This document shows, piece after piece, positions 24,222 to 35,469 of a stretch of 64,000 nucleotides of DNA. The stretch is taken from positions 930,001 to 994,000 of the forward strand of contig JAGKQI010000103.1 in assembly GCA_018806915.1 (NCBI GenBank), given 5' to 3'. The stretch comes from Phytophthora colocasiae (lineage: Eukaryota > Oomycota > Peronosporomycetes > Peronosporales > Peronosporaceae). Made by a program: the position numbers and the translations under genes. The notes beneath the pieces were generated by a model. It was given only the letters and a program-made list of their open reading frames with translations. It was not told where the DNA came from and searched no databases. The first letter of the stretch is position 1; every line of letters begins with the position of its first letter.

Positions 24222-25054
24222 TGTAACAGGAGGACGCAGATGCTGGACACCACGAGACGGACAGACGGGGAGGACGCTGGGAGAACCGTAGGGTACGGAC
24301 GAAGAGCGGCAGCACCTGTGAGAGAAGTCTCAGTGGTCCAAGTAATTGGCGAACGTTCGTGGCGTGAGCCAATGAACGCCGTGGTCTTCTACGAGTACAT
24401 GTACTGAGCGAGCGAGTGCACGAGTGCACGAGTCGGCGATGGGGCAGTGGAACGAGGATGGTTCCAGTCAGCTGCAGGATGATACTGGATACGATGGACG
24501 ATACCGCCGGGACCTTGAAGAACGGGGACCAGCGAAGGAACGGAGAGCTAGAGAGCTCACTTGAGAACTGGCGGGCTGGTGGTCAAGTGGATCCCGGCGC
24601 TGCTTGAGAATTGGACGGCTTGGAAGCAAGCCACACGGAACGAGGAACGGGGTCGACAGGGCTTCGAGCGACGGTGACGGTAGCGCGTACTGAGCGGGCA
24701 ACGGTGAGGCTGGACGGCGGAGAAGCAGGCGGCAGTAACGGACAGTACTTCGGTGAGTGCTTCCAGGGGAGCGGGCGCTACTTCGCGTTGTCTGGACGTC
24801 TCGACGGTGTCGGCGGGCTTACACGAGCTGCACGGAACCAGAGCTAGAAGACTTGGTCGAAAGACGAGGTGTTAGACGATAGAAGTATTGTCTATTAATA
24901 AATAGGGCCTAGCAGCTAAGCTACGGGTCCGGCGCAGCAACACGTGGTTGCTGTAGGCCAGCGAGAGAGTTTCGTGAAGTGAACGGGACGCAAGGAAGCC
25001 AAGAGCTATACGATTTGCTCAACGTGCCGGGCAAGATAATAGACGCACGCTACA
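24222..25054 (+). repeat. 3' LTR of the gypsy element
   Basis: 833 bp, the second copy of the LTR, with TGTAACAGGAGG at the start and GACGCACGCTACA at the end. By eye it differs from the 5' LTR at about ten places, giving an estimated identity near 98-99 percent. This implies an insertion that is recent in evolutionary terms. Confidence 0.95.
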
Positions 25055-25058
25055 GTGC

Positions 25059-26365
25059 GCTACATGTACAGTATACATGTACATTCACAACAGTTTTAAA
25101 AGAGCCGCTCAAAATGCGAGCCGTGTTGTGAAGTGCATGGTGTGTTGTTCAATTTTGCGTTTCACACGAGGAAAATCTTCAGAAGTGCATGGACGCTGGC
25201 ACTAGCCCAAAATACCCAACTGTTCTGGGCTCCTCGCCGACAAGTACAGGGAAAGGAGGCAAAGAATCGAGTGCTCTAAAGAAACACTCTCACGAGCTGC
25301 TGCTCCATGCCTTCACCACGGCGACAAAGTCGTCCATTGTCGTCGCGGTGCCGGGTGTTGAAGCTGTCATCCTGCTCATAAAAACAGCAACCACGAGCTC
25401 CGGCAGATTACCGGCGTCATAAATGACTTGCTCGTTGTATGTACCATAACCAAGCCAACATCGGAACGCCCAAAAGTGTAGATATGACGCGCCCGAAATA
25501 ATCGAAGCAGTCCCGTCGTTGCGCGGCATCCCATCTCCGTAATCGGCTTTGACGCACAGCTTCGGATCGAAGTTCGGCTGCAGCACATTGCTGCCAGCAA
25601 TGTTGAGCCCCATAATGCCCGTGGTAAGGCTCATCGTCGCCACCGGCCAGTGGGCACCGGGCCCGCGGAGACAACTAACGATTATGAGCCCAGGTTGACC
25701 TCCGCGACACGCTCTGCGAGAAAATCTAGATGAACTAGGTAGTCTCAGCTAGTAGTCTGTTGTTTCACAGCGCCTACTTTGAAGTCTCTATCTTCAACCC
25801 GCGTGCAGGCATCATCGGTCGCCATCCCCGTTGCGCTCGAGACGGCAACAACCCAAAGTCAAACAGTTTGATTGCAGTTTGAACGGTGTGTAACTTCACG
25901 TTAATCCAGTGGCGAATGGGTTGCCGGCGATCGTTGCAGGTCAGCATGTCCGTCCTCTCATTTCGTCAAAAGGCCAGCCGCTGGCCAGTACGCGTTGGCC
26001 TGCCGGACCTTAGCACGTGGCGGTAACTGTCTTCCACGACAGAGCGCTGCTGTCTGCGCGGAAAGCAGTGGTGGCGGCGAGCAGATCTGCTCAGCGCACT
26101 CAACTCTTGCAGTAAGTACGAATGGCGGTAGGTCCCAGAGCCGGGGCTCGAAGGGAGTGTTTACTGACCAGAGAGCTTCTACCGCCATTGATAGGACGTG
26201 CCGACCTCCAACGTGGTTGCATCAAAGCTCGTAGCTCGAACGGATCGCCAGGCCTGTCATTCTCAAATCCGCATCGTATCGAGCGAGCAAGTCCGCAAGC
26301 GGCAAAGCCAAGTCCAGAACTGCAAGCGATTCGCAACATTTGCGGTGCCCTGTTTGTCTATTTTC
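25059..26365. other. Intergenic DNA, with one weak ORF (25290-25643, minus)
   Basis: Starts with two TACATGTA palindromes (25061-25068 and 25074-25081). The minus-strand ORF 25290-25643 encodes 117 residues with a conserved-looking patch (LHFWAFRCWLGYGTYNEQVI) but no family I recognise. The frame is flanked by alternatives, so it may be a gene remnant. The 3' part is the presumed promoter of the Myb gene that follows. Confidence 0.4.
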
Positions 26366-26965
26366 ATGCACATGATTTCCACTGGATCGAGTTCGCCAAT
26401 TTCGGCTACCAAGGCCAAGGCCAAGCCGATTTCGCCAACGGCCAAGGGAATTTGGTCCCAAGAGGAGCACGACCGTTTCCTCGAGGCTATGAAGCTGTAC
26501 CCGAAAGGCCCTTGGAAGACCATCGCTGATCATATCGCTACGCGCTCCGTGAGGCAAGTGCAAACCCACGCACAGAAGTACCAGGAGAAGGTGTCGCGCC
26601 GACTACGTGGGTTACGCAAATCGAAGAAGAAACTAGTGCGCCCCGAGCACCGTATTGATGACGACACGATGGAGCTGTGCAAGTTGGTGGATTGCGCCGC
26701 TGAGAAGCTCGTCGCTGCCAGTAGGAAGTCGTCAACGCGAGCTAACGGAGTCAAGCTAGAGCCTCTGCAAAAGAAGAACATGGGCGTGAAGCTGGAACCT
26801 GTTGAACCTCACAGCAGCCCGCGCGGCACGGATGTTGAGATGAAGGCCGACGATTTCTTGCCGTTGCCGTTCCTCGACTTTGGCGATGATATCGACTTGG
26901 ATCCCGTTCATATCCCTACGGTGAGCGAGTCATTAGACTTTCTGATCGACTACCTGTCGATATAA
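26366..26965 (+). CDS. Single-repeat Myb-like transcription factor (SHAQKYF class)
   Basis: About 199 residues from MHMISTGSSS. One Myb/SANT repeat is complete: GIWSQEEHDRFLEAMKLYPK, GPWKTIADHIATRSVRQVQT, then HAQKYQEK. The THAQKYQ signature marks the SHAQKYF class of one-repeat Myb DNA-binding proteins. A basic stretch follows (RRLRGLRKSKKKLVRPEHR), probably nuclear-localising. The C-terminus is acidic with hydrophobic residues (LPFLDFGDDIDLD, ESLDFLIDYLSI), as in activation domains. Upstream in-frame codons to 26198 exist but encode nothing conserved, so 26366 (or M26372) is preferred. A paralogue lies convergently at 29494-30090. Confidence 0.85.
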   Translation: MHMISTGSSSPISATKAKAKPISPTAKGIWSQEEHDRFLEAMKLYPKGPWKTIADHIATRSVRQVQTHAQKYQEKVSRRLRGLRKSKKKLVRPEHRIDDDTMELCKLVDCAAEKLVAASRKSSTRANGVKLEPLQKKNMGVKLEPVEPHSSPRGTDVEMKADDFLPLPFLDFGDDIDLDPVHIPTVSESLDFLIDYLSI

Positions 26966-29493
26966 TTCCTGCAATTGCTTTTAGTGCAGTAGCGATGGGG
27001 TAGACCGTCATATTTGGTGAGGTTTCCATGTCAAGCACACCTCTGTTGAGGTAGGCTTCATATATTTATAAGAAAGAACCCGTGCAATGCAAGCTTTTAT
27101 CAGAAGAGGCTTCTGTGTTGGTGAAGCAGCTAGGGCAGACAGCAACAGCGTGCGCAGGTCTGTACCCGGCTCAGTAGACTTCACGTGATCGTTCGACAAT
27201 GCTATCCGCATGCATGTACAACCTTGCACGCTGCAGACATTAACGAGGCAGGTTGCATGCTAGCTCAAAACGTCCTCGCCTTCGTGAGCATGTGCACTCA
27301 GTTTCCACTACAAGTACAGAATGAAGTGCCAGTGGCACTGCCACCACCGTCAATGACGGCGTCATGGCGCTTCGATGCACAGAGACAACACACAAAGTTG
27401 GCCCTACAGTGCGCTTTCAATCTATCGGTCGAATCACAGGCTACTGTAGTACAGTGCAGCAGATCAACCGATTTTGGCGCGTCCAATCTTTTCGCTTACG
27501 ACGAGAACCGCTGATAGGGCACCACACGAGTCAATGTCGACGCGCGTTGCGTGGCGTTGCCATGTCGCATTTTTTCCCTTCCTCGACAGCAACTGTAACC
27601 TGGCACTTTTCAACAATCGGCAACGGAGTGAGGATGCAGTTTTCCGTTGCAGTGTAGTATTCTTCATTCGTATTGGGGCCTTCAGATTCAGGCCTCAGAA
27701 GTATTTGCTATTGTGCGCATTGCTTTTCCTGCCTCCGTTTGACGATGACCACCGACAGCCATCTCAGTGCATGAGAGGCTCTCATCGAGAGCATCCAATC
27801 ATTTCGAATGGACATGTGAATTGCTGCAATTCGTGCACACTGGACTCCAAGAAGACTTCAGCGAAGGCAGCAAATTGCTGCCGCTGTGTTGAAGCTTCTG
27901 CAAATTCAACTCGCTATAGCGCATACGTGTAGTGTAATACGGTAACTGCACGTGTTGAAATCAGTGGTGTAGGTTGCGCCGTGACGGCATTTTTATCTCA
28001 TGTGGCATGCTGCACTCGTTATAAGTGACCTGCCATACAGTAGGGACTCGAAGCCTCAATGCAGGGATATTCAAGTTGACGCTGGAGACTATAGAAACTG
28101 CATGACCCAACTCATTCGTGATCGTGCAGACTGCACGGTACAGTAGCGTTCCAGGCTTTACGTCGATAGAAGCTGATGTGCATTGCAAAGCGCCACGCGA
28201 ATGTATATTCGTACTCCATCAAGATGCTTTGAATATGTAGGTTTTGGCGTTTGACTTACGTAAAGACGATAAACACGATAAACAGCGTAAGTTTACCGCT
28301 AATAGGCGTGTCCAGAAGCGAGCCATCGGTCTCCTATGAACTGTGAAACATCGTGGCAGGATGGCCGCTGCTGATGGTCCGCCCTCCGATGCTGCATGGA
28401 CACGCAGCATACGACTAACGGATGATATGACGTCAATTATATTTCGTTTCAGCATAATAAGAGCTGACAAATTGTGCTAACCTTGTATGCATGATATGCA
28501 GAGGGAAGAATGCAGGCATATACATGCGTGTCAACAGTATCCATGAACTCTAAGCTTAGATGCCCTCCACTGTAGAACATCAAAGTGAATCTTACACCTG
28601 TGGAGGTCTACAGTACAAATGCATAAGCGGTAAGTTGTCAAAATTAAATCCAAGCCTTTAATAACTTGCCCATCAGTCAAGGTAGAATATCTACAGCTAT
28701 TGAATTAGCTTGAGATCGTTGCAGGTTAGTCCAAAGAGTTGTCCACCTATCTAGTTAATCAAATAATTTCTTCTTCTTTAATAACTTCGAGAGTTTACAT
28801 GTACTGGTAGGAGTCAAAAGACTACGGAAATCGCTCCAGTAATAATAGAAGACGCAAAGCCGGTTTAATCCATTTACCCCTGCTAATAATGTAGGTTATT
28901 CGAGAGCAGATTGCCGTCTGGCCTTCAGAATTGGCCACGAACTGAAGTATTGTAGATCACTTTCCATGAAAAAAATGTAATTGGACATTAGCTTGGTTAT
29001 GCATCTGCCTTTTAGTTCTAGCCTTGGTCTTCACCACGTGTGTACAGTACAGTAAGAAAAGTGATAAAAATTGGTCTGCACAAATACACATGTAAACCAA
29101 AACCACAAAAATCTTATCAGAGCTTATCAGCTGCGACGATTGCACGAGTTGTCGAGTCGGGCAAGTTGAGTCTCGAGCGCTGCCGGTGGAAGCCTGCGAA
29201 ATTGAACCCATGGCATTTCAGTGCTTAAAAGAGCACGTTTAAGGGCTCTGAAAGCACTGAAGAGGCTTCTATGAAACCGCTCCTAACTGCCGCTTCAAAA
29301 GCACGCAGCTTTAGCAAGTAAGCCATTCCTCGAGTAAGTTGCCACCACACGTGTGTCTGACGACGCACGGATAGCATACACGAACACAATGGAAGATAAA
29401 GCGTATAAATGATATTATCTTGTTGCACTCGGCTCTTTCGGCCTTGGACTTCTCTTGAGGTGTTACTACAGATTGTCGCGGAGGCGCAATAAA
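26966..29493. other. Intergenic region between the two Myb genes
   Basis: About 2.5 kb without a gene that I can support. Open frames such as 27474-27932 (plus) show no known motif. The segment 28600-28960 is AT-rich. TACATGTA occurs at 28796-28803. I see no tRNA or transposon ends. Confidence 0.5.
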
Positions 29494-30090
29494 TTAGGCA
29501 AGAAGCAGGTCAATTGATTCCTGCACGTCTTGTCGGTAGGCATCATCGATCAGAACGTCTTCAAACGACACTCCGGGCGTGTACGGCAGCGGCTCCAGGT
29601 CGCACAGCAGCGAGTCCATGTCGACATCCAAGTCTAAAGCGGAAAAGCTGCTGGAACAACTGCCATCATCACTTGCTACTGGGCTGCAACCGCCTGTCAG
29701 TAGCTGTCCAAAGCCGCCACTCATTGGAGACATGGCGCCGAGTGGAAAAGCCGATGGAGATCGCGGTGATCCTTGTACTGTAAAATTCTTCACGCGCTGG
29801 ATGCATCCGGTGGCATGTGCGTCAACGCGGTGCTCGGGGCGAACGAATTTCTTCTTCTGTTTTCGTAGACCGCGTCGGCGGCGGTTAATTTTCTGCTGGT
29901 ACTTCTGCGCGTGCGTCTGCACTTGCTTGATGGAACGCGTGCCAATGAAAGCAGCAATAGAACGCCACGGGCCCGTCGGGAACATCTTCATGGCGTGCAA
30001 GAACTGCTCGTGTTCCTGCTCTGACCAGAGTCCACGCGTGATCGGCGTCGAGGGCGCCGGAGCGGCGACGAGGCTGCTGGTAGGCATCAT
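29494..30090 (-). CDS. Single-repeat Myb-like transcription factor (SHAQKYF class), paralogue
   Basis: 198 residues in one exon. The Myb repeat reads GLWSEQEHEQFLHAMKMFPT, GPWRSIAAFIGTRSIKQVQT, HAQKYQQK and is followed by the same basic block as its neighbour (RRRRGLRKQKKKFVRPEHRV). The C-terminus is acidic with serine clusters (ASDDGSCSSSFSALDLDVD) and ends ESIDLLLA, comparable with the other gene's ESLDFLIDYLSI. It is a nuclear DNA-binding regulator by family. Shared architecture over the repeat, basic tail and end motif shows the two are paralogues. The start at 30090 gives MMPTSSLVAAPAPSTPITRG just ahead of the repeat. Confidence 0.9.
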   Translation of the reverse strand: MMPTSSLVAAPAPSTPITRGLWSEQEHEQFLHAMKMFPTGPWRSIAAFIGTRSIKQVQTHAQKYQQKINRRRRGLRKQKKKFVRPEHRVDAHATGCIQRVKNFTVQGSPRSPSAFPLGAMSPMSGGFGQLLTGGCSPVASDDGSCSSSFSALDLDVDMDSLLCDLEPLPYTPGVSFEDVLIDDAYRQDVQESIDLLLA

Positions 30091-32952
30091 CGTTATGGCG
30101 GTTGGAGTAGCTATGGTTGCTGTGTTGGTGCTGCGGAGTGCGCGGCTCGAGCAAAAATCGGAAGTGGAGCCGAGTGATTGATGTGATTAGGCGGAGGCCG
30201 CTGGTCACTTTTTTAGCTTGGCTTTGCCTTTGACACGAAGGTGGCCCTAGCCGGGCGAAATGGGGGGATGGGCAATGCGAAAGCGGGTAGGGGTAATTTA
30301 TGGCTCAGAGCTGTCCTCAGCGAAAAGATTGACCAATGGCAGCTGGGTATCCCGCCCGGCTCGTCTGTTCAGTTTTCCAGTACAGTACGCTGCGGTATCT
30401 CATAATGCCCGCTAAAATTATCGCTGGTAATTTACGAGCACAAAAATGAAAGCCTGCTGGCGTGGAGTGAGAACTGCCGCCAGCAGGCTAGGGCACTGAC
30501 ATGTCCGCACATTGCCCCCGGCTGATGGTCAACACAACTGAGTGAGTTCGGCTTGAATGCTGAAAACAGCTTTTGCTCCAATCTGCGGTGTGTAGTAGTC
30601 GCGGCGCCAGGCGAACTGCAAAAACAAGCTGGTCGGTTGCGGCTCAATTCAGGCTATCCAGGAAACGGTGGTCAGAAAGATGCTGCTGCTTTTGTTTGGC
30701 GTGCCAAATGTCAATATTTTCATAGGAGCATTGCATCACCAAAACGGACAACAGAACAACGCATATAGAACCACGTCAACGAGGAATGCATTTCGGCGCG
30801 TTCTCCGCTGGCAACCGTAAACGAAATATGAACAGGAATCCTGTTACAGGATGTAGCATCGTAGTCATGCTGAAAATAATGCGTAAAGGCCCCGACAGTA
30901 TATTTTCGCGTAGATTTTCCTCATACTCGCCTGTTTCTCTGAGATCACCAGAGTGCACAACGATAGAGCCACATGCGGCTCGCCACCGTATGGATGACTC
31001 CTCGCGACCTCGCTCAGATGCTGGAAAGCTTGGCTCATAGTGATTGCTGTCGGTTGGAACAGCCTAACTAATCGCACAGACAGCAGCATTTCAGGCAACC
31101 CGATGTCTGCTGTCTGAGGCAAGCCGACTTGCTCTAGTGACAGCCTTGGAAATGCAAGAAGATACATATTCTCCTGATGACCACAAATCCTCGATTGAAA
31201 TTGAAATCAGACGTCACACCAAAATCTCGGCACATTTTTTGTGTACGGAAAAAAAATTACCTTACAGAAGTAAATAACTTCGCTTAAACCTCCTTTCGAG
31301 CATGTGCGTGTCTCAATATTCTGTAGAAGAGTCCAGCGTGTTGTTTCCTGGCGGTGCTGCGATCCAGAAAAAGATCGGTCTCCCCGCTGAAGGTCGCAGG
31401 CGTAGAAGTTGACTGTACTGTACAGCTGTTTTTAACAGCTCTTGACCAACGGCACCTGCTGCGAATTCACACACTGCAGGCGCCGCCGTCCCAGTTCAGT
31501 ACTCGGCCTGCGAACATGATGTAGCTCGCTTCGGCCAGCTTCCTTGCGTAGCCTCTTCTTTTTCCTGCATGTTTTAGTCCAGCGAGAGTTGCATGGACTT
31601 GCTGAGCTGGTTGTGTATGCGACACCGGAGGCGTGCATGCAAGTGCAACACCGCTTTTGGGAAGCGCGGCCGCGTTCTGCGACACCCACGCGGTGCTCTT
31701 CCAAGGAAAAGTCCGCTCTCACTGGGGTAGCTTTACATTTTTAAGTGGATTCCTGTACGTCCTGCTTGGGTGGATTGGCTGCGAGCTCTCTCGGAGCGAT
31801 GCAGCTCTCAACTTGAAAGCCTCAACTACGAACTGCAGAATCGACACGTGCAGACAAGATAAAGCTCTTGAATATGTACCTGTCGAGTTTGTAGCAAACA
31901 CTCGCTTCAACGGCGTTTACTCCGAGTTTCTACTGCTTGCCCTTCGGGATGAGTTCGTCGAACGAACTTTCGTCTGCGTTCGTCGGCAGTTGAGCTGCTG
32001 ACTTGATGTGTGTATTTTTTCGAAATACTTTGAGCACCAGCGTTCGCACGCGCAGTGCCCATCACTGCGGGACCAAATCTTTTTTTTGTGGGCCCACACA
32101 AAAAAATTGTGGTATCCGCTGAAGTGACGCTGTAACGTAGCGGCCAGGATGCCGCTAGACGTCGCGGATGCGATGCTGGCTGCGGTCGGACGCTGCCGTG
32201 GGGATTCATGGCTGCGTGCGACAAGGTCCTGCCCTTGCCGACGTCCGTCGAGCGCGGAGGCCGAGGCGGAAGAGCTGCAAGTGCGCCTTGCAGTTTCAAG
32301 GAGGCATGTGCAAGCCCGGCGAGATGTAGTCGGCACTGGGATGCAAGTGCGTCTTGCACATTGTCCACAGTCGGATGCTGTAAATGACCGTCTGTAACGA
32401 AGTGTAGGCTTCACAGTAGCAGCAAAGGACTGACCCGACGGATATTGTGTGCCACAACTGCATGTTGCCTTTGTGTCTCGCAGATTGGATCCAGCAGCCG
32501 ACAGAAACGCTTTGATGATGCAAGACAGGCAGTATTGCATCGCTTCCTTCCATTTGAGGAAGTAACCTTGAGGTACGGGCGAACTTCGCCGCGAAGCCCG
32601 CTGGTCAAGTTCGGGGATATTCGGCACCGAGTCAGCACTGCTGAAGTCTTACAAGTCGTGCGGGTCGGCCGTCGCTGCCGCTTCCCGACCGCTGGGCTGT
32701 CCATCTGAGCCGTCTGCCAAGTGCAAAACCATTCGGAGTGCTCACGCAATTGAGACCAGATCACGGGTGAGATTTGTCACGTCGCGGCGGCCGACTTCCT
32801 TTGTCTCAACTGGAGAATCTCAACGCGGCTTGTCGGATGAAGCACAGTGTCATGCTGGCTAGCAGCCATTGAGTCAACCACAGATAGCTATAAAATGGCA
32901 TTAAATCATTAGAGACAGCAGATCACGACAACCTGCTTCGTCCATTTCAACC
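30091..32952. other. Long intergenic region
   Basis: About 2.9 kb. The first few hundred bases are the promoter of the minus-strand Myb gene. No recognised gene follows. The minus ORF 31907-32627 (236 residues, Ser/Arg/Cys-rich) has no known domain. A hairpin with a perfect GTGGGCCCAC core lies at 32080-32109, with T and A runs on its arms. Confidence 0.5.
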
Positions 32953-33636
32953 TCATGCTGCAGCCGACTTTCGTCGCTGCTTAAGTGGCGGCTCGCTCTT
33001 TTCCTCGGCATCTTCTGTCTCCTCCGTTACTTCATACTGCGTTACAGCCACGCTTCTCCTCTTAAGACTCCTACGAGTCTCTGCCGCCGCCGCGCGCTTG
33101 TCCATTTCAAACTCGAAGCCTACAGGCGTCGTGAGTTTCGGACGTCGAACAGCCGGGACCCCGACGCCTCCACTTGCTGAAAGAGCTTTCGAGAACTGAT
33201 CACTCTTTCCTGGTGCTGTGCCGTGTGTTGTAGCGTCATGGTACTTCTTCGTCTTGCGTTTCTGTGCCTGTACTCGTTTGCGGATGGCCGCGATCTCCAG
33301 TAGCTCGCGAGACGTCCGCGTCAACATGTCAGCGCGGGAGCGAGGATCAGATTTTTTGAGCCTGTGGAACTTTGGTGACTGCGGGATCGTCAGTCGTCCA
33401 TTCTCCTTGGCCACACGCGCTAGACGGCGTCGCTTACGAGCCATTTCACGTGCCTCTGCCAGTTCCTTATCCTTGCCGGTCAGCACTTTCTTCCTGGCTC
33501 CTGCCAGCGACGCCTTCGTCGGCTTTAACAAACGATCAGTGGACGAAATTGCACGCACTCGAGGTACGCGTGTGGGAGCGCCACGGTACAAGGCGTCTGG
33601 GTCTTCATCATACACGGGGCGAGGTGTCTTGGCCAT
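32953..33636 (-). CDS. TPX2-like microtubule-associated protein (tentative)
   Basis: 227 residues, one exon, highly basic. A segment RLTIPQSPKFHRLKKSDPRS resembles the TPX2-family pattern of a threonine/proline-rich sheet followed by basic residues. A second segment TTPVGFEFEMDKRAAAAETR matches the PVxFxF...KRA element in TPX2 proteins. Such proteins bind microtubules and promote spindle assembly. It is shorter than animal TPX2 and lacks a clear Aurora-binding N-terminus, so the family call rests on the two motifs. The C-terminus is acidic, then basic (PPLKQRRKSAAA). It shares a 140-bp promoter with the next gene. Confidence 0.45.
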   Translation of the reverse strand: MAKTPRPVYDEDPDALYRGAPTRVPRVRAISSTDRLLKPTKASLAGARKKVLTGKDKELAEAREMARKRRRLARVAKENGRLTIPQSPKFHRLKKSDPRSRADMLTRTSRELLEIAAIRKRVQAQKRKTKKYHDATTHGTAPGKSDQFSKALSASGGVGVPAVRRPKLTTPVGFEFEMDKRAAAAETRRSLKRRSVAVTQYEVTEETEDAEEKSEPPLKQRRKSAAA

Positions 33637-33776
33637 TTTGGCTGAGCGAAACGATGCTTCTGCGGAATTGGGGCGGGAGATGTGTGTTCAAAATTCAAAT
33701 TTTTATTTTGACCAATCGGAACACATTTGATTCCTGGCCAACCTATTTGAAGCACTTCAACATCGGACAATTGATC
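33637..33776. promoter_or_regulatory. Compact bidirectional promoter
   Basis: Only 140 bp separate two divergent start codons (33636 minus, 33777 plus). It contains an AT-rich core (about 33690-33708) and a CCAAT box in GACCAATCGG at about 33710-33719. Another inverted CCAAT (ATTGG) lies nearby at about 33667-33671. Both genes are probably expressed together, which is an inference from the spacing. Confidence 0.5.
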
Positions 33777-35354
33777 ATGCGTCGTCCTCTAGCTCGATCC
33801 CGGCGAACTGTTCTCGACCAGGAAGAGATTGTTGATGCACCTACTGCTGTGCAGGCATTACATGTGACCATCCCACTCAAACCACAGCAAACGCCGACAA
33901 CTGCACCGCCTCGACTGACTCAAGCAGTCAAGGACGAATTCGCCATCCGCTACTTGCAAGGCATTGGCGCAAGCTCCACCCCAGAGAACATCACAATGGT
34001 CTTGCAACACCTTCCAGTGGAGAAATGTGTTGTTACAGCTGCTTGGAAATCTCGTGGGTCATTGTCTGACGTGTTGGTGATTGATTTGAACCCGAAAGCA
34101 CATACTCAAGCAGGACAAACTCCAGTCAAGCCAGAAGGGAGACCAGGAATTGAGCGAAACAATACGTCTCCCGTGATGGCGATGTTGTCACCGAGACGGC
34201 AGCTTCGCGGTCAGCAGGTCCAGCACGTTTACCAAATTGGTACGGTATGTTTCTCATTCGACGACATGAAGCGCAAGTTCCTGCTACCATTCAAGCTGGC
34301 CACACCGTCAGCCCAGGCTGACGTATTGCAGCTTTATGGGACCCACACGGAGATCAACCCTGATTTAACCGATACGTTACCGCTAAACCAGGCAGAGGAA
34401 TCAGCATTGAATACTACGCCTGGCTCACCAATAGCTCTTGGTGCTATCGCCAAATGGGAGGCACAGCGACGGCGCACATCTGTAGACGAGCGCCGAGTAC
34501 CTCCAAAAGCCTGTACGGAGACGGTGAATGACATGCACAATGAGTTCTACATTACACTGCCGTTAGCTTCGTTAGGCTTGTCTGAGGGCGATGAAGGCAC
34601 ACGAACTGTGCTATACGAGGCTCTGTTGAGCCCTGCAATGGTAGAGCTTGTCCAGAGCACAGTTCGATATCTTTTTATCACGGCGATATGCACATCAACA
34701 AGTAAAGAACCGCGAGCCGACACCGAGCAAAACACACTGTTTGTCTCCATTGCGCAGAATTTCGCTGTGATCCGATCGAAGTTGGAGTGCAAGCAGCGCT
34801 CGACACACCGACCGCAAGTTGCTGTTCTCGTGCCACTTTTGCTGCTTGCCCTGCGTGTAGATGTTGAGACACTTGTTCGTCTGCAGTACCCAATGAGTTT
34901 TTCGTGTGCTGCTGCAGAAATGGCGCTGCTGCTTCAAACTCTTGACACTCGTATCTCGCAGATGTTAGATCCTGATGCGAATTGGAGTCGCCTAGCTTCG
35001 CTGGAGACAACACACGAAGCTGGTCAAGCACGAGCATCGTCCTCTTTCAAACATGCACGTCGGCATCGGCACCTCCGCGACCAGTATTTTCAGACGAGCT
35101 CAGTGCTGCATGGCCTCTTCCCAGACCCTTCACCCGGCAGATCTCGACGTGTCATGGCTTTGCGTGGTGGTGCAGGAGTCAGTCACTACCTTGACCTCTC
35201 CAAGGTCTCCTCCCTCAGTAAAGACTCCACATCTTCGTCAGCTTCGAAGCACGAAAGTTTTCGTATTGCAGACACAGTATCTGTCGCGTCAAAGCTTTCC
35301 CTGCTCAGAAGTCTGCGTCGCTCGCAACAAACCAAAGCACAACAGCATCAATAA
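33777..35354 (+). CDS. Unrecognised 525-residue protein
   Basis: One exon from the ATG at 33777 (MRRPLARSRRTVLDQEEIVD). The open frame extends upstream to 33372, but that part overlaps the divergent gene and its promoter. I recognise no domain. The middle is mixed alpha/beta with IGTVCFSFDDMKRKFLLPF. The region around residues 320-400 is leucine-rich and helical (VAVLVPLLLLALRVDVETLV, SCAAAEMALLLQTLDTRI). The tail is serine-rich and low complexity (VSSLSKDSTSSSASKHES). It could be a scaffold or regulatory protein, but nothing shows a function. Confidence 0.7.
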   Translation: MRRPLARSRRTVLDQEEIVDAPTAVQALHVTIPLKPQQTPTTAPPRLTQAVKDEFAIRYLQGIGASSTPENITMVLQHLPVEKCVVTAAWKSRGSLSDVLVIDLNPKAHTQAGQTPVKPEGRPGIERNNTSPVMAMLSPRRQLRGQQVQHVYQIGTVCFSFDDMKRKFLLPFKLATPSAQADVLQLYGTHTEINPDLTDTLPLNQAEESALNTTPGSPIALGAIAKWEAQRRRTSVDERRVPPKACTETVNDMHNEFYITLPLASLGLSEGDEGTRTVLYEALLSPAMVELVQSTVRYLFITAICTSTSKEPRADTEQNTLFVSIAQNFAVIRSKLECKQRSTHRPQVAVLVPLLLLALRVDVETLVRLQYPMSFSCAAAEMALLLQTLDTRISQMLDPDANWSRLASLETTHEAGQARASSSFKHARRHRHLRDQYFQTSSVLHGLFPDPSPGRSRRVMALRGGAGVSHYLDLSKVSSLSKDSTSSSASKHESFRIADTVSVASKLSLLRSLRRSQQTKAQQHQ

Positions 35355-35469
35355 CGTACTACTTGATCATAGCAAAGGGAAAACATCATATTTTTTTGCA
35401 AAGCTCTGAAAAAGAAGACACTGTTGTCAAGTCAAACCCAACCCAAGCGGCGTCGACACAGTAGGCTCT

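Larger units (their letters stand above)
15441..25054 (+). mobile_element. Ty3/gypsy LTR retrotransposon
   Basis: A 9.6-kb element with LTRs at 15441-16271 and 24222-25054 and a 4-bp target duplication GTGC (15437-15440 and 25055-25058). Domain order is gag, zinc knuckles, protease, reverse transcriptase, RNase H and integrase, which is the gypsy order. The internal region starts TGGTGGTCATAC, consistent with a tRNA-primed site beginning TGG, though I cannot name the tRNA. A purine-rich tract (AAGTGGGGAAGGCG, 24208-24221) precedes the 3' LTR. The frame is broken repeatedly: gag, protease, RT and RNase H/IN lie in different frames, and a stop interrupts the integrase end. This copy is therefore not autonomous as sequenced. 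Confidence 0.95.

Noticed and set aside
31907..32627. 236-residue minus-strand ORF
   Set aside because: Arg/Ser-rich with no known domain and competing frames. Not enough to call a gene.
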